A stretch of DNA of 7,785 nt from contig DASQWB010000121.1 of the NCBI GenBank assembly GCA_035640455.1, forward strand, positions 1 through 7,785, written 5' to 3'. The notes below the pieces were generated by a model. That model was not told the origin of the DNA and ran no database searches. It saw nothing but the letters and a program-made list of their open reading frames with translations. The stretch comes from AC-50 sp035640455. GTDB lineage: Bacteria > Actinomycetota > Thermoleophilia > Gaiellales > Gaiellaceae. Shown here piece by piece: positions 1 to 5,803 of the stretch (the stretch's first letter is position 1; every line of letters begins with the position of its first letter). A program made the translations under genes and the position numbers.

Positions 1-99
1 AAGCTCTTCAGTGATGAGGTATCTGGTGAGGTATTGCGCCAGTATGTGCTCGATGGTGGCCTCGTCGGGCGAGATGATGACGAGGTAAGCTTTGACCAT
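1..99 (-). CDS. Possible N-terminal part of an unrecognised protein running off the left edge
   Basis: Read on the minus strand from the ATG at 99-97, the frame is open for all 33 codons to the window edge and begins MVKAYLVIISPDEATIEHIL. The composition looks like a real protein: alternating hydrophobic and charged residues and few Arg/Pro runs. About three quarters of third codon positions are G or C, against roughly half for the opposing open frame on the + strand. I do not recognise the family. The proposed start lies in the same CCATGG that holds the start of the divergent MerR-type gene, and no ribosome binding site is visible upstream on this strand. The true start may be further inside, the gene may be leaderless, or this may be a relic. 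A short fragment like this could also be open by chance. Confidence 0.35.
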   Translation of the reverse strand, partial: MVKAYLVIISPDEATIEHILAQYLTRYLITEEL

Positions 100-760
100 G
101 GCGCAGAGCGATCGTGCGATCTACAGCATCGGTGCCGTCGAGCGCATGCTCGGGATCCCGGCTGCGACCGTGCGTAACTGGGAGGAGCGCTACGGGCTCG
201 TGAAGCCGGAGCGGAGCGCCGGTGGCCACCGGCTCTACACGCGCGCGCAGGTCGAGCAGCTGCGGTTTGTGAAGGAGCGGCTCGATCGGGGGCTGCAGCC
301 GGCGGAGGCGCATCGGCTGCTCGGTGAGGAGCTTGGGCGCGGCGGCGATTTCCGCGGACCTGAGGAGGGCGAGCCGGGACCTCAGCTGTTGATCCTGCTT
401 GCCGAGCGTGATCCGTATGCGGCCGAGTTCGCCGAGTTCTTCCTGCGGACCGAGGGGTACGAGATCGTGGTCGCCCTCGATGCCGACGACGCCGCGCGCA
501 AGCTCGAGCAACGTCTGCCGCAGCTCGCCGTGGTCGAGCTGCTGATCTCCGGCGGAGCGGGCGGCGAGCTCTGCCGCCGCTTGAAGGGGGCCGGAGTCGC
601 TGCCTGCCTGGCGATCTCGACGCTCGAAGCGCGTGACCAGGCGCTCGCTGCTGGCGCCGACGCGTTTCTCCAGAAGCCGCTCGAGCCGCTGCAGCTCGTC
701 TCGACGGTCAAGGACCTGCTCGGTGAAAGCGCCTTCCTGCAAGACGCAAGGTCGCGATGA
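98..760 (+). CDS. MerR-type transcriptional regulator fused to a degenerate response-regulator receiver domain
   Basis: A 220-residue DNA-binding regulator. Residues about 7-75 form a MerR winged helix (YSIGAVERMLGI, then RNWEERYGL and GGHRLYT), the usual start of this family. After a short linker, residues about 97-215 read as a CheY-like receiver: the acidic pocket is E103-R104-D105, followed by GYEIVVALDADDA, and the conserved Lys is K193 in LQKPL. The phosphoacceptor Asp is replaced by Glu (E147 in VVELL), so the domain probably cannot be phosphorylated normally and may be locked in one state; that is inference. The ATG at 98 was chosen because it sits just before the MerR fold. A TTG at 92, 6 bases after GAGG (82-85), would add only two residues. 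The stop overlaps the start of the KaiC-like gene (ATGA), so it is the first gene of an operon and may regulate it. No cysteine or cobalamin-binding effector domain is present. Confidence 0.88.
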   Translation: MAQSDRAIYSIGAVERMLGIPAATVRNWEERYGLVKPERSAGGHRLYTRAQVEQLRFVKERLDRGLQPAEAHRLLGEELGRGGDFRGPEEGEPGPQLLILLAERDPYAAEFAEFFLRTEGYEIVVALDADDAARKLEQRLPQLAVVELLISGGAGGELCRRLKGAGVAACLAISTLEARDQALAAGADAFLQKPLEPLQLVSTVKDLLGESAFLQDARSR

Positions 761-2166
761 GCGAGCGTCTCTCGAGCGGTCATCCGCGCCTCGACGGCGT
801 GCTCGGGGGCGGCCTACCGGCGAACGCGATCAACATGCTGATCGGGCTGCCGGGAACGGGCAAGACGATCCTCGCCCAGCAATACGTATTCGCGAACGCG
901 ACGCCGGAGCGGCCGGCCCTGTACCTGGCCACAGTGTCCGAGCCGTTCGACAAGATCCTTCGCTACGGCCAGACGCTCAGCTTCTTCGATGCGGAAGCGG
1001 TCGGCCATTCCGTCTTCTACGACGATCTCGGCAGGGTGCTCAACGAGCGCGGCCTCGCCGGTGTGCTCGAGCAGGTGAGCGAGCTGATCAAGGAGCGCCG
1101 CCCGGGGCTGATCGTCGTCGACAGCTTCAAGGCATTGTCTGCGTACGCGGAGGGCGCGGAGTTTCGCCAGTTCCTGCACGACTTCGCCGGCCGCCTCTCC
1201 GCGATTGCGGCCTCCTCTCTGTGGATCGGCGAGTACGGCGAGGATGAGATCGGCGTCGCGCCTGAATTCGCGGTCGCGGACGCGATCATCTGCCTCTCCA
1301 CGGCGCGAGCGACCGAACGCGAGACGCGCTCCCTCCGCATCCTCAAGCTGCGGGGAAGCGAGTTCGCCACGGGCCGGCATGCCTACCGCCTCTCCGCAGA
1401 TGGGATCGACGTCTTCCCGCGGCTCGCCGACCCGATCGACATCACCGGCTACCCGCTCGATGGTTCCCGACGCTCGTCCGGGATCGCCGCCCTCGACGAG
1501 ATGCTCGCCGACGGCTACTGGCCCGGCAGCTCGACCCTCTGCGCCGGCCCCTCGGGCTGCGGCAAGACGCTGATGGGCCTCCATTTCATTTTCAACGGCG
1601 TCCGCCAGGGCGAGCCGGGTGTGCTGGCGACGCTCCAGGAACACCCGACCCAGCTAGCGCGGATCGTCCACGGGTTCGGCTGGTCGCTCGACGAGGAGGG
1701 CGTCGAGCTGATGTACCGCTCGCCGGTCGATCTCTACATCGACGAGTGGGTCTACGAGCTGCTCGAGGCAGTGGAGCGAACAGGCGCACGGCGCGTCCTG
1801 ATCGACAGCCTCACCGACCTGCAAATGGCCTCGCCGGAGGAGATCCGGTTCCGTGAATACCTGTACTCGCTCGTCCAGCGCTTCTCGCGCCAGAGGGTGA
1901 GCCTGTTCATGACCTCGGAGCTCGCCGACCTGTTCGAGGTCGGCCGGCTCTCCGAGTTCGGGATCTCGCACCTCTCCGACAATGTCGTCCTACTCCAGTA
2001 CATCCGTGAGGAAGCTGCCGTTCGGCGCGCGCTCACCGTCCTCAAGACCCGCGCGAGCCGGCACGAACCAGAGATCCGCGAATTCAGAATCACCCCAGAA
2101 GGGATCGTGCTTGACGACCCATTCATCGCACAAGCAGTCGACCAGCACGAGCCGCCCGGCCAGTAG
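757..2166 (+). CDS. KaiC-like tandem RecA-fold (P-loop) ATPase
   Basis: A 469-residue cytosolic protein with two RecA/KaiC domains, as in the circadian clock ATPase KaiC (519 residues in Synechococcus) and its wide family of non-clock relatives. Domain 1 has Walker A GLPGTGKT (30-37) and Walker B LIVVDS (D122). Domain 2 has Walker A GPSGCGKT (264-271) and Walker B VLIDS (D350). The C-terminal part keeps the KaiC signature VVLLQY, with VLKTRASRH and EIREFRIT behind it. Differences from clock KaiC are visible. The catalytic Glu pairs read S61-E62 and Q294-E295, and the phosphosite pair Ser431/Thr432 aligns with S404/H405. KaiA and KaiB are absent nearby, so a circadian role is not supported; a signalling ATPase working with the flanking regulators is more likely (inference). 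The ATG at 757 overlaps the previous stop, and AAGG lies about 7 bases upstream. Confidence 0.92.
   Translation: MSERLSSGHPRLDGVLGGGLPANAINMLIGLPGTGKTILAQQYVFANATPERPALYLATVSEPFDKILRYGQTLSFFDAEAVGHSVFYDDLGRVLNERGLAGVLEQVSELIKERRPGLIVVDSFKALSAYAEGAEFRQFLHDFAGRLSAIAASSLWIGEYGEDEIGVAPEFAVADAIICLSTARATERETRSLRILKLRGSEFATGRHAYRLSADGIDVFPRLADPIDITGYPLDGSRRSSGIAALDEMLADGYWPGSSTLCAGPSGCGKTLMGLHFIFNGVRQGEPGVLATLQEHPTQLARIVHGFGWSLDEEGVELMYRSPVDLYIDEWVYELLEAVERTGARRVLIDSLTDLQMASPEEIRFREYLYSLVQRFSRQRVSLFMTSELADLFEVGRLSEFGISHLSDNVVLLQYIREEAAVRRALTVLKTRASRHEPEIREFRITPEGIVLDDPFIAQAVDQHEPPGQ
2097..2113 (+). promoter_or_regulatory. Ribosome binding site deciding the TTG start of the PAS/GAF-LuxR gene
   Basis: AGAAGGG at 2097-2103 lies 7 bases before TTG at 2111, inside the end of the KaiC-like gene. 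It is the best Shine-Dalgarno match near any in-frame start codon of the downstream gene and implies translation from within the upstream coding sequence. Confidence 0.5.
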
Positions 2167-3301
2167 TCCGCCGAGCGGGTTGGCGAACGCGGCGGACCTT
2201 CGCCTGCTCGAAGGACTGCTCGCGCAGCTGCCGGTCGGCTTGCTCGTCAACGACGCCGACACGCTGGAGGTCGTGCATGCCAAGCCGCCGCTGCCCGGCC
2301 TCGGACAGCGCGACGTCCCGCCCGATCAGTCGCTCCGCTCGCGCAGGCGGGAGGACGATAGCCCGCACCTCGGCGCCGAACTCGCCTCGCGTATCCAGCA
2401 AGTGGCCGCCACCGGAACGCCGCAACACCTGCCCCAGTTCCGTTACGAGTCCTCCGCACACGAGTCCTGCTGGTGGAGTGCCATGCTTCACCGCCTCGAC
2501 ACAGACCGCTGGGGCCGCGTCGTCATCACGCTCGCCGTCGACCTCACCGACCAGGTTCGCGCCCGACATCTGCTCGCCGAGCGCGACGCCCAGCACCGGA
2601 CCCTGCGGCACTCGATCGCCTCCGTTCCCGGCCACAACCTCGGCACGTCCCTCCAGCGCGTCACCGAGGCCCTCGTTCCTGCCCTCCCCATTGAGGTCGC
2701 GACGATCCGACTGCTCGACGAAGACGGCAACCTTCACCTCGTCGCCGCCAGCGGCCTACGCCCCAACGAGACGCGACGCCTCGCGCTCGAACCCATCAGC
2801 GTACGGCGGCTCGAGACGATGATCAAACCCACGCCACCCTCGCTCCTGCCACAGCTCGGCCTCCACTCGCTCGAGGTGCGTTGGCTCGAGTGTCGAGACG
2901 ACAGGATCGGGATCTTGACGACCGCTGCGCGCAGCAGGCAGCGCCTCCCGGAGGAAGACCTCGCGCGGCTCGACGCCGCAGCCGCACAGCTCAGCAAAGC
3001 GCTCGAGACAATCGAGCGGAGCGCCCGCATCCTTCGAAGCCGCTCCCTCCAGATCGCTCGTTTGAGCGCAAACCAAACCGAACCCGCGCAAATCCAAGCA
3101 ACCAACCTACGACCACGCGAGCTCGCGATCCTCCGCCTCTACCAGGAAGGACTCAGCACAGACCAGATCGCCGAACTCCTCGTGCTCTCGCCGCACACCA
3201 TCCGAACACACGTCAGAAACGCGCGCCGCCGCCTAAACGTCAACTCCCGAAACGAGGCGCTCGACCTTCTCGCGGCCACACACGCCGACCCCGTGATCTG
3301 A
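2111..3301 (+). CDS. PAS/GAF sensor protein with C-terminal LuxR-type helix-turn-helix
   Basis: A soluble one-component regulator of 396 residues if begun at the TTG at 2111. Residues about 24-150 look like a PAS domain (LLEGLLAQLPVGLLVNDADT near the start, VVITLAVDLTDQ at the end). Residues about 170-295 resemble a GAF domain (VATIRLLDEDGNLHLVAASG). Residues about 330-390 are a clear LuxR/GerE DNA-binding domain (LRPRELAILRLYQEGLSTDQ, then SPHTIRTHVRNARRRL). The PAS and GAF calls are less sure than the helix-turn-helix. The TTG follows AGAAGGG (2097-2103) by 7 bases, giving a 56-base overlap with the KaiC-like gene. An ATG at 1982 would add 43 residues that look like an out-of-frame reading of kaiC, and a TTG at 2180 would begin right at the PAS fold but lacks a good ribosome site. 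It is the last gene of the operon and probably its transcriptional output. The ligand is unknown. Confidence 0.85.
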   Translation: MTTHSSHKQSTSTSRPASSPPSGLANAADLRLLEGLLAQLPVGLLVNDADTLEVVHAKPPLPGLGQRDVPPDQSLRSRRREDDSPHLGAELASRIQQVAATGTPQHLPQFRYESSAHESCWWSAMLHRLDTDRWGRVVITLAVDLTDQVRARHLLAERDAQHRTLRHSIASVPGHNLGTSLQRVTEALVPALPIEVATIRLLDEDGNLHLVAASGLRPNETRRLALEPISVRRLETMIKPTPPSLLPQLGLHSLEVRWLECRDDRIGILTTAARSRQRLPEEDLARLDAAAAQLSKALETIERSARILRSRSLQIARLSANQTEPAQIQATNLRPRELAILRLYQEGLSTDQIAELLVLSPHTIRTHVRNARRRLNVNSRNEALDLLAATHADPVI

Positions 3302-3431
3302 TCGACGTCACTGCAAGCGCGATCTCCTTGTGCCGCCACTCGGCGGCACGGTAGTTGCAGGCGATCAGCCCCGATTCGGTGTAGGAACGGCCGCTGACGC
3401 GCGGGTCGGCGAGGATGCGCGCGTGCCCGGC
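3300..3431 (-). pseudogene. Relic of an unrecognised protein-coding gene
   Basis: On the minus strand, 44 codons from 3431 down to 3300 read as natural protein, including HARILADPRVSGRSYTESG, LIACNYRAAEWRHKE and IALAV. Third positions are almost all G or C and the residue mix (Tyr, Trp, Asn, Glu, Ile) is unlike the Arg/Pro/Ala-rich junk usual in wrong frames of this genome. An in-frame TGA at 3434-3432 sits directly upstream, and at the other end the frame runs antisense into the LuxR-type gene. No start codon or ribosome site is available. It is therefore best read as the internal remnant of a gene lost by deletion. I cannot name the family. Confidence 0.4.
3330..3349 (+). terminator. Hairpin after the KaiC operon
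   Basis: GTGCCGCC and GGCGGCAC form an 8-bp perfect GC-rich stem around the loop ACTC, 28 bases after the stop of the LuxR-type gene. No T-run follows, so a factor-independent terminator is only possible. The hairpin also falls inside the coding-like relic on the other strand and may be a chance result of its codons. Confidence 0.3.
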
Positions 3432-3467
3432 TCACGCTGAACGCCACGCCGTGGGAAAATCCAGGCC

Positions 3468-3944
3468 GTGCGGCTGAGCGACGACATGAAGCGCGTCGTC
3501 TTAGAGCAGCGACTCGGATTCGCCGCCACCGTCTGCGCTGACGGCACGCCGAACCTCTCGCCGAAGGGCACGACAACGCCGCTCGACGACGAGCACCTCT
3601 TATTCGTCGACATTCACTCGCCAGGCACGGTCCGAAACCTGGAGCGAAATCCGGTGATCGAGCTCAACGTTGTCGACCCAATCGTCCGCAAGGGCTACCG
3701 CTTCAATGGCCGCGCGGAGGTTCGCCGGAGCGGCGAAACGTACGAGCGCGGGCTTCGTCTGCTCGCCGAGCGCGGCTACGACGCGAGTCGCGAGCGAGTG
3801 AGGACCATCATCGTCGTTGGGGTCGAACGCGCCGCGCCCCTGATCTCTCCCGCCTACGATTCGGGAGCGAGCGAGCAGGACGCTACCGAGGTCTGGGAGC
3901 GGCGCATCGGAGAGCTGCGTGGCTGGGCAGGCGCGCGCAACTGA
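3468..3944 (+). CDS. Pyridoxamine 5'-phosphate oxidase-family (FMN split-barrel) protein
   Basis: A 158-residue cytosolic protein of the PPOX-like flavin-binding split-barrel family. The N-terminal strands read GFAATVCADGTPNLSPKGTT, then LLFVDIHSPGTVRNLERNP, IELNVVDPIVRKGYRF and NGRAEV, which is the typical order of the barrel. Small stand-alone members bind FMN, F420 or heme and usually have unknown substrates; true PNPOx activity should not be assumed. The GTG at 3468 was chosen because family members commonly begin with the MRLSDDMKRVV-type helix encoded there. The ribosome site is weak (AGG only 2 bases away), and an ATG at 3486 is the alternative. It stands alone: the previous operon ends about 165 bases upstream, and a gene-poor stretch follows. 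Confidence 0.85.
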   Translation: MRLSDDMKRVVLEQRLGFAATVCADGTPNLSPKGTTTPLDDEHLLFVDIHSPGTVRNLERNPVIELNVVDPIVRKGYRFNGRAEVRRSGETYERGLRLLAERGYDASRERVRTIIVVGVERAAPLISPAYDSGASEQDATEVWERRIGELRGWAGARN

Positions 3945-3989
3945 CGGTACTCGAACACAACGCTCGTCCGCCGCGTCGTTCACGGCGCA

Positions 3990-4006
3990 CCCGAGCCCGC
4001 CTCGGG
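3990..4006 (+). terminator. Short hairpin downstream of the PPOX-family gene
   Basis: CCCGAG (3990-3995) and CTCGGG (4001-4006) pair perfectly around a 5-base loop, about 45 bases after the stop codon. There is no T-tract, so termination is only a possibility. Confidence 0.25.
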
Positions 4007-4015
4007 CGTAGCCGG

Positions 4016-4150
4016 ATGCAACTACTCCTTGCGTGCAACGGGCTTGAAAGGCAGAGACCCTATGAATCGCTTGCGTCCTGGATGCATAGGAGTTCGTGGG
4101 TGGTGATGAGCCAGATTCACGTCATCGGATCTCGATGTCGTGAGGTGTAA
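4016..4150 (+). CDS. Doubtful 44-codon open frame ending in repeat unit 1
   Basis: From ATG at 4016 the frame is open to TAA at 4148-4150, beginning MQLLLACNGLERQRPYESLA and ending HVIGSRCREV. Its last 15 or so codons lie in the first of two direct repeats, and the second repeat keeps the same frame and also ends in a stop. Codon use is poorer in G/C third positions than in neighbouring genes, and there is no clear ribosome binding site. It may be the decayed end of a transferred gene or not coding at all. No family recognised. Confidence 0.2.
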   Translation: MQLLLACNGLERQRPYESLASWMHRSSWVVMSQIHVIGSRCREV

Positions 4151-4282
4151 ATTCCGGGATCGACCCCGCCGCTACCGCTCACCCTCCGCACGCCGAATGG
4201 GCAGGTGTTCATGGTGGCGATCAGCCGAACTCATGTCATTGGATCTCGATCTCGTGGCGCGTGACGCGTGGGATCGATCCCT
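4093..4282 (+). repeat. Pair of degenerate direct repeats, about 75 bp each, 114 bp apart
   Basis: Unit 1 spans about 4093-4168 and unit 2 about 4208-4282. Over the aligned 62 bases from 4106 and 4220, about 45 match by hand count. The best-kept core is CA(C/T)GTCAT(C/T)GGATCTCGAT, followed by a second matching block GGGATCGA. The offset is a multiple of three, and in the frame reading HVIGSR two of the substitutions are synonymous (cac/cat, atc/att). Both units meet a stop shortly after (TAA 4148, TGA 4262). This lower-GC, gene-poor stretch between the PPOX-family gene and the tRNA looks like decayed coding sequence. Apart from these repeats and the hairpins I see nothing else in 3945-4330. 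Confidence 0.6.
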
Positions 4283-4331
4283 TCAGCTCCGCGACGCCGC
4301 TGCGACGCCCCCCAGCTATTTGCACAGATGA

Positions 4332-4357
4332 AAAAGGCCCGCATTTGCAGGCCTTTT
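4332..4357 (-). terminator. Factor-independent terminator of the initiator tRNA gene
   Basis: On the minus strand the transcript can form AAAAGGCC paired with GGCCTTTT, extended by a G-U wobble and two more GC pairs around the loop AAAT, ending in a run of five T. It starts 3 bases after the tRNA 3' end. On the + strand the wobble becomes a C-A mismatch, so the minus orientation fits better, although the hairpin is nearly symmetric. Confidence 0.85.
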
Positions 4358-4360
4358 AAG

Positions 4361-4434
4361 TAGCGGGGGCGGGATTTGAACCCGCGACCTCCGGGTTATG
4401 AGCCCGGCGAGCTACCTGACTGCTCCACCCCGCG
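4361..4434 (-). tRNA. Initiator tRNA-Met (anticodon CAT)
   Basis: The 74-base gene folds as a full cloverleaf: acceptor CGCGGGG with CCCCGCT, D stem GAGC/GCTC, anticodon stem CCGGG/CCCGG around CTCATAA, variable loop AGGTC, and T stem GCGGG/CCCGC with loop TTCAAAT. Three features mark it as the initiator rather than elongator tRNA: the unpaired first position (C1 opposite U72), three consecutive G-C pairs at the base of the anticodon loop, and A11:U24 in the D stem. The C1:U72 end resembles actinobacterial initiator tRNAs. CCA is not encoded (CTT follows), so it must be added after transcription. The anticodon lies at 4398-4400. The tRNA delivers formylmethionine at translation start. Confidence 0.96.
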
Positions 4435-4445
4435 TCGCGGGCCGC

Positions 4446-4451
4446 AGTATA
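4446..4451 (-). promoter_or_regulatory. -10 box of the initiator tRNA promoter
   Basis: TATACT on the minus strand, 11 bases upstream of the mature tRNA 5' end, is a close match to the sigma-70-type -10 consensus and well placed for a short 5' leader. A -35 box at 17-18 bp spacing is not convincing (CACTGA region). The box lies only 21 bases from the start codon of the divergent membrane-protein gene. Confidence 0.55.
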
Positions 4452-4472
4452 GCGCGGCTAGCATCGCGCTCA

Positions 4473-4796
4473 GTGCTCGTCGTCCTCTGGATCGCGCTCG
4501 GGATCGCCGTCGTCGCGAGCACGGCCGCGTTCGTCTCGGCCGTCCGCGCCGGGCTTGGCGCCTGGCGCGACTTCCGCGGCCTGAGCCGCGCGCTCTCGGC
4601 CGCGCTCGGCGACCTCACGGCGCGGCTGGAGAGCTTCGCCGACCGCACCGCGGCGACGCCCGCTCGCGGCGCGGAGCTCGAGACGAGCAGCAAGCGCCTT
4701 CGCGTCTCGCTCGCGCGGCTCGCGGTGCTGCGCTCGGCGGTCGACGAGGCGACGGACGCCGCGCGTCGCGTCACTGTCTTCTACCCACGGAAATGA
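4473..4796 (+). CDS. Small single-pass membrane protein of unknown function
   Basis: A predicted 107-residue protein. Residues about 2-24 (LVVLWIALGIAVVASTAAFV) form one strong N-terminal transmembrane segment. The rest is Ala/Arg/Leu-rich and probably helical, with possible coiled-coil character (SRALSAALGDLTARLESFAD) and a basic tail. The GTG at 4473 is the only usable start that leaves the tRNA region; further upstream the frame reads through antisense tRNA and is not credible. The stop overlaps the ppx start as ATGA, so the two are probably translated together. No family recognised. A membrane-anchored helper or scaffold for the phosphatase is conceivable but not shown. Confidence 0.65.
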   Translation: MLVVLWIALGIAVVASTAAFVSAVRAGLGAWRDFRGLSRALSAALGDLTARLESFADRTAATPARGAELETSSKRLRVSLARLAVLRSAVDEATDAARRVTVFYPRK

Positions 4797-5728
4797 CGCG
4801 CGTCGCCGCGGTCGACCTCGGGACGAACTCGGTGCGTCTCCTCGTCGCCGACGTCGTGGACGGGCAGGTCGACGAGCTCGTTCGAGAGACGGTCATCACC
4901 CGGCTCGGCGAGGGCGTCGACGAGCGGCGGCGCCTGCTGCCGGAGCCGATCGCGCGTGTCCGCAACGTCCTCGTCGACTTCCGACGCCGCGCGGAGAACC
5001 TCGGCGCCGAGCGGACGCTCGCCGTCGGGACGAGCGCGATCCGCGACGCCGAGAACGGCGAGGCCTTCCTCGGCGAGGTCGAGTGGAGCTACGGCTTCGA
5101 CACGCTGCTCCTGTCCGGCGACGACGAGGCGGCCATGACCGTACGAGGGGTGTCGGCCGGCCGCGAGCTCGAGCCGGGAACGCTCGTCCTCGACGTCGGC
5201 GGCGGCTCGACCGAGCTGACCGCGCCGGGCTTCCGCGTCAGCCTCGACGTCGGTTCCGTGCGGCTGACCGAGCGGTTCCTGGCGAGCGACCCGCCGACGA
5301 GCGAGGAGCTCGAGCGCTGCCGCGCCGCGATGCGGGCGCTGCTCGAGGAGCGGGCCGGCGAGCTGGAGGTCCGGCACGCGATCGGCGTGGCCGGGACGAT
5401 CACGACGATCGCCGCGCTCGAGCTCGGTGAGTACGACCCGAAGCGCGTCCACGGCTGCCGAATCGCGGCTGAAGCCGTCGACCTGCAGCTTGAGCGGCTC
5501 GCCGCGCTGCCGCTCGCGGAGCGGCGCGAGCTGCCCGGTCTCGAGCCGGCCCGTGCGCCGGTGATCGTCGCCGGTGTCGCGATCGTCGCCGAGGTCCTGC
5601 GCTTCTTCGCCCTCGACGAGCTCGAGGTGAGCGAGCACGACCTCCTCACCGGCGCCGCCCTGGCCGCGGCCGAGCTGCCCGAGCGCGAGGAGGGCGACGC
5701 GCCGCCCGGCGCCTACACCTGCTGCTAG
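4793..5728 (+). CDS. ppx: Ppx/GppA family phosphatase (exopolyphosphatase-type)
   Basis: A 311-residue cytosolic enzyme of the ASKHA fold that hydrolyses terminal phosphates of polyphosphate and/or the 5'-phosphate of pppGpp; the sequence does not decide between them. Family motifs occur in order: AVDLGTNSVRLLV (first phosphate loop, residues 6-18), VGTSAIRDAENGEAFL, SGDDEAAMTVRG (usually GEEEA in relatives), LDVGGGSTEL (second phosphate loop, from D134), SLDVGSVRLTERFL, VAGTITTIAAL (about 199-209), VIVAGVAIVAEVLRF, and EHDLLTGAAL near the end. It has the short two-domain length common in actinobacteria and lacks the C-terminal extension of E. coli Ppx. The ATG at 4793 sits in the preceding gene's stop; a longer open frame reaching back to 4376 translates antisense tRNA and is spurious. 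The last 120 codons are duplicated downstream. Confidence 0.93.
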   Translation: MTRVAAVDLGTNSVRLLVADVVDGQVDELVRETVITRLGEGVDERRRLLPEPIARVRNVLVDFRRRAENLGAERTLAVGTSAIRDAENGEAFLGEVEWSYGFDTLLLSGDDEAAMTVRGVSAGRELEPGTLVLDVGGGSTELTAPGFRVSLDVGSVRLTERFLASDPPTSEELERCRAAMRALLEERAGELEVRHAIGVAGTITTIAALELGEYDPKRVHGCRIAAEAVDLQLERLAALPLAERRELPGLEPARAPVIVAGVAIVAEVLRFFALDELEVSEHDLLTGAALAAAELPEREEGDAPPGAYTCC

Positions 5729-5790
5729 CAGACGGCACCGGTCCGGCCAGGCCTCCTACGGACCCCGGTGACTGTCACGTGACAGTCACC
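5366..5790 (+). repeat. First copy of a tandem duplication (3' end of ppx plus flank and palindrome)
   Basis: The block from GAGGTCCGGCACGCGATC at 5366 to the end of the palindrome core at 5790 recurs as 5804-6230. The offset is 438 bp in the coding part and 440 bp at the palindrome, because 2 bases were gained after the stop codon. This copy carries the working gene end. Confidence 0.9.
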
Positions 5791-5794
5791 GGGG
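5763..5794. repeat. Nested perfect palindrome, copy A (32 bp)
   Basis: CCCC then GGTGACTGTCAC on the left mirrors GTGACAGTCACC then GGGG on the right, a 32-bp perfect palindrome without spacer, centred at 5778/5779. Each half is itself an inverted repeat (GTGAC-T-GTCAC and GTGAC-A-GTCAC), so four 5-base arms alternate with an 11-bp period. It lies 34 bases after the ppx stop and could act as a transcription terminator (no T-run longer than two), a cruciform, or a protein site. It also marks the junction of the tandem duplication. Confidence 0.9.
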
Positions 5795-5803
5795 GTTCTT
5801 CTC

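Noticed and set aside
8..742. 244-codon minus-strand open frame across the MerR-type gene
   Set aside because: Arg/Leu/Gln-rich shadow of the recognised gene, with no domain features.
1982..2110. ATG 1982 as start of the PAS/GAF-LuxR gene
   Set aside because: The extra residues are a Ser/Arg-rich out-of-frame reading of the conserved KaiC end, and a better ribosome site-start pair exists at 2097-2113.
757..2166. Circadian clock kaiC
   Set aside because: No kaiA or kaiB nearby, and phosphosite and catalytic residues differ; only a KaiC-like call is supportable.
4059..4090. CCTATG/CATAGG inverted repeat with a 20-base loop as a regulatory hairpin
   Set aside because: Only 6 bp with a long loop; likely by chance.
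4136..4175. Possible degenerate tRNA T-arm (GGGATCGACCCC) in the direct repeats
   Set aside because: No TTC-type loop, acceptor or anticodon stem can be folded around it in either unit.
4376..4792. N-terminal extension of the phosphatase frame back through the tRNA region (450-residue version)
   Set aside because: The first residues (NPRPPGYEPGELPDCSTP) are antisense translation of tRNA, and the family N-terminal motif begins right after ATG 4793.
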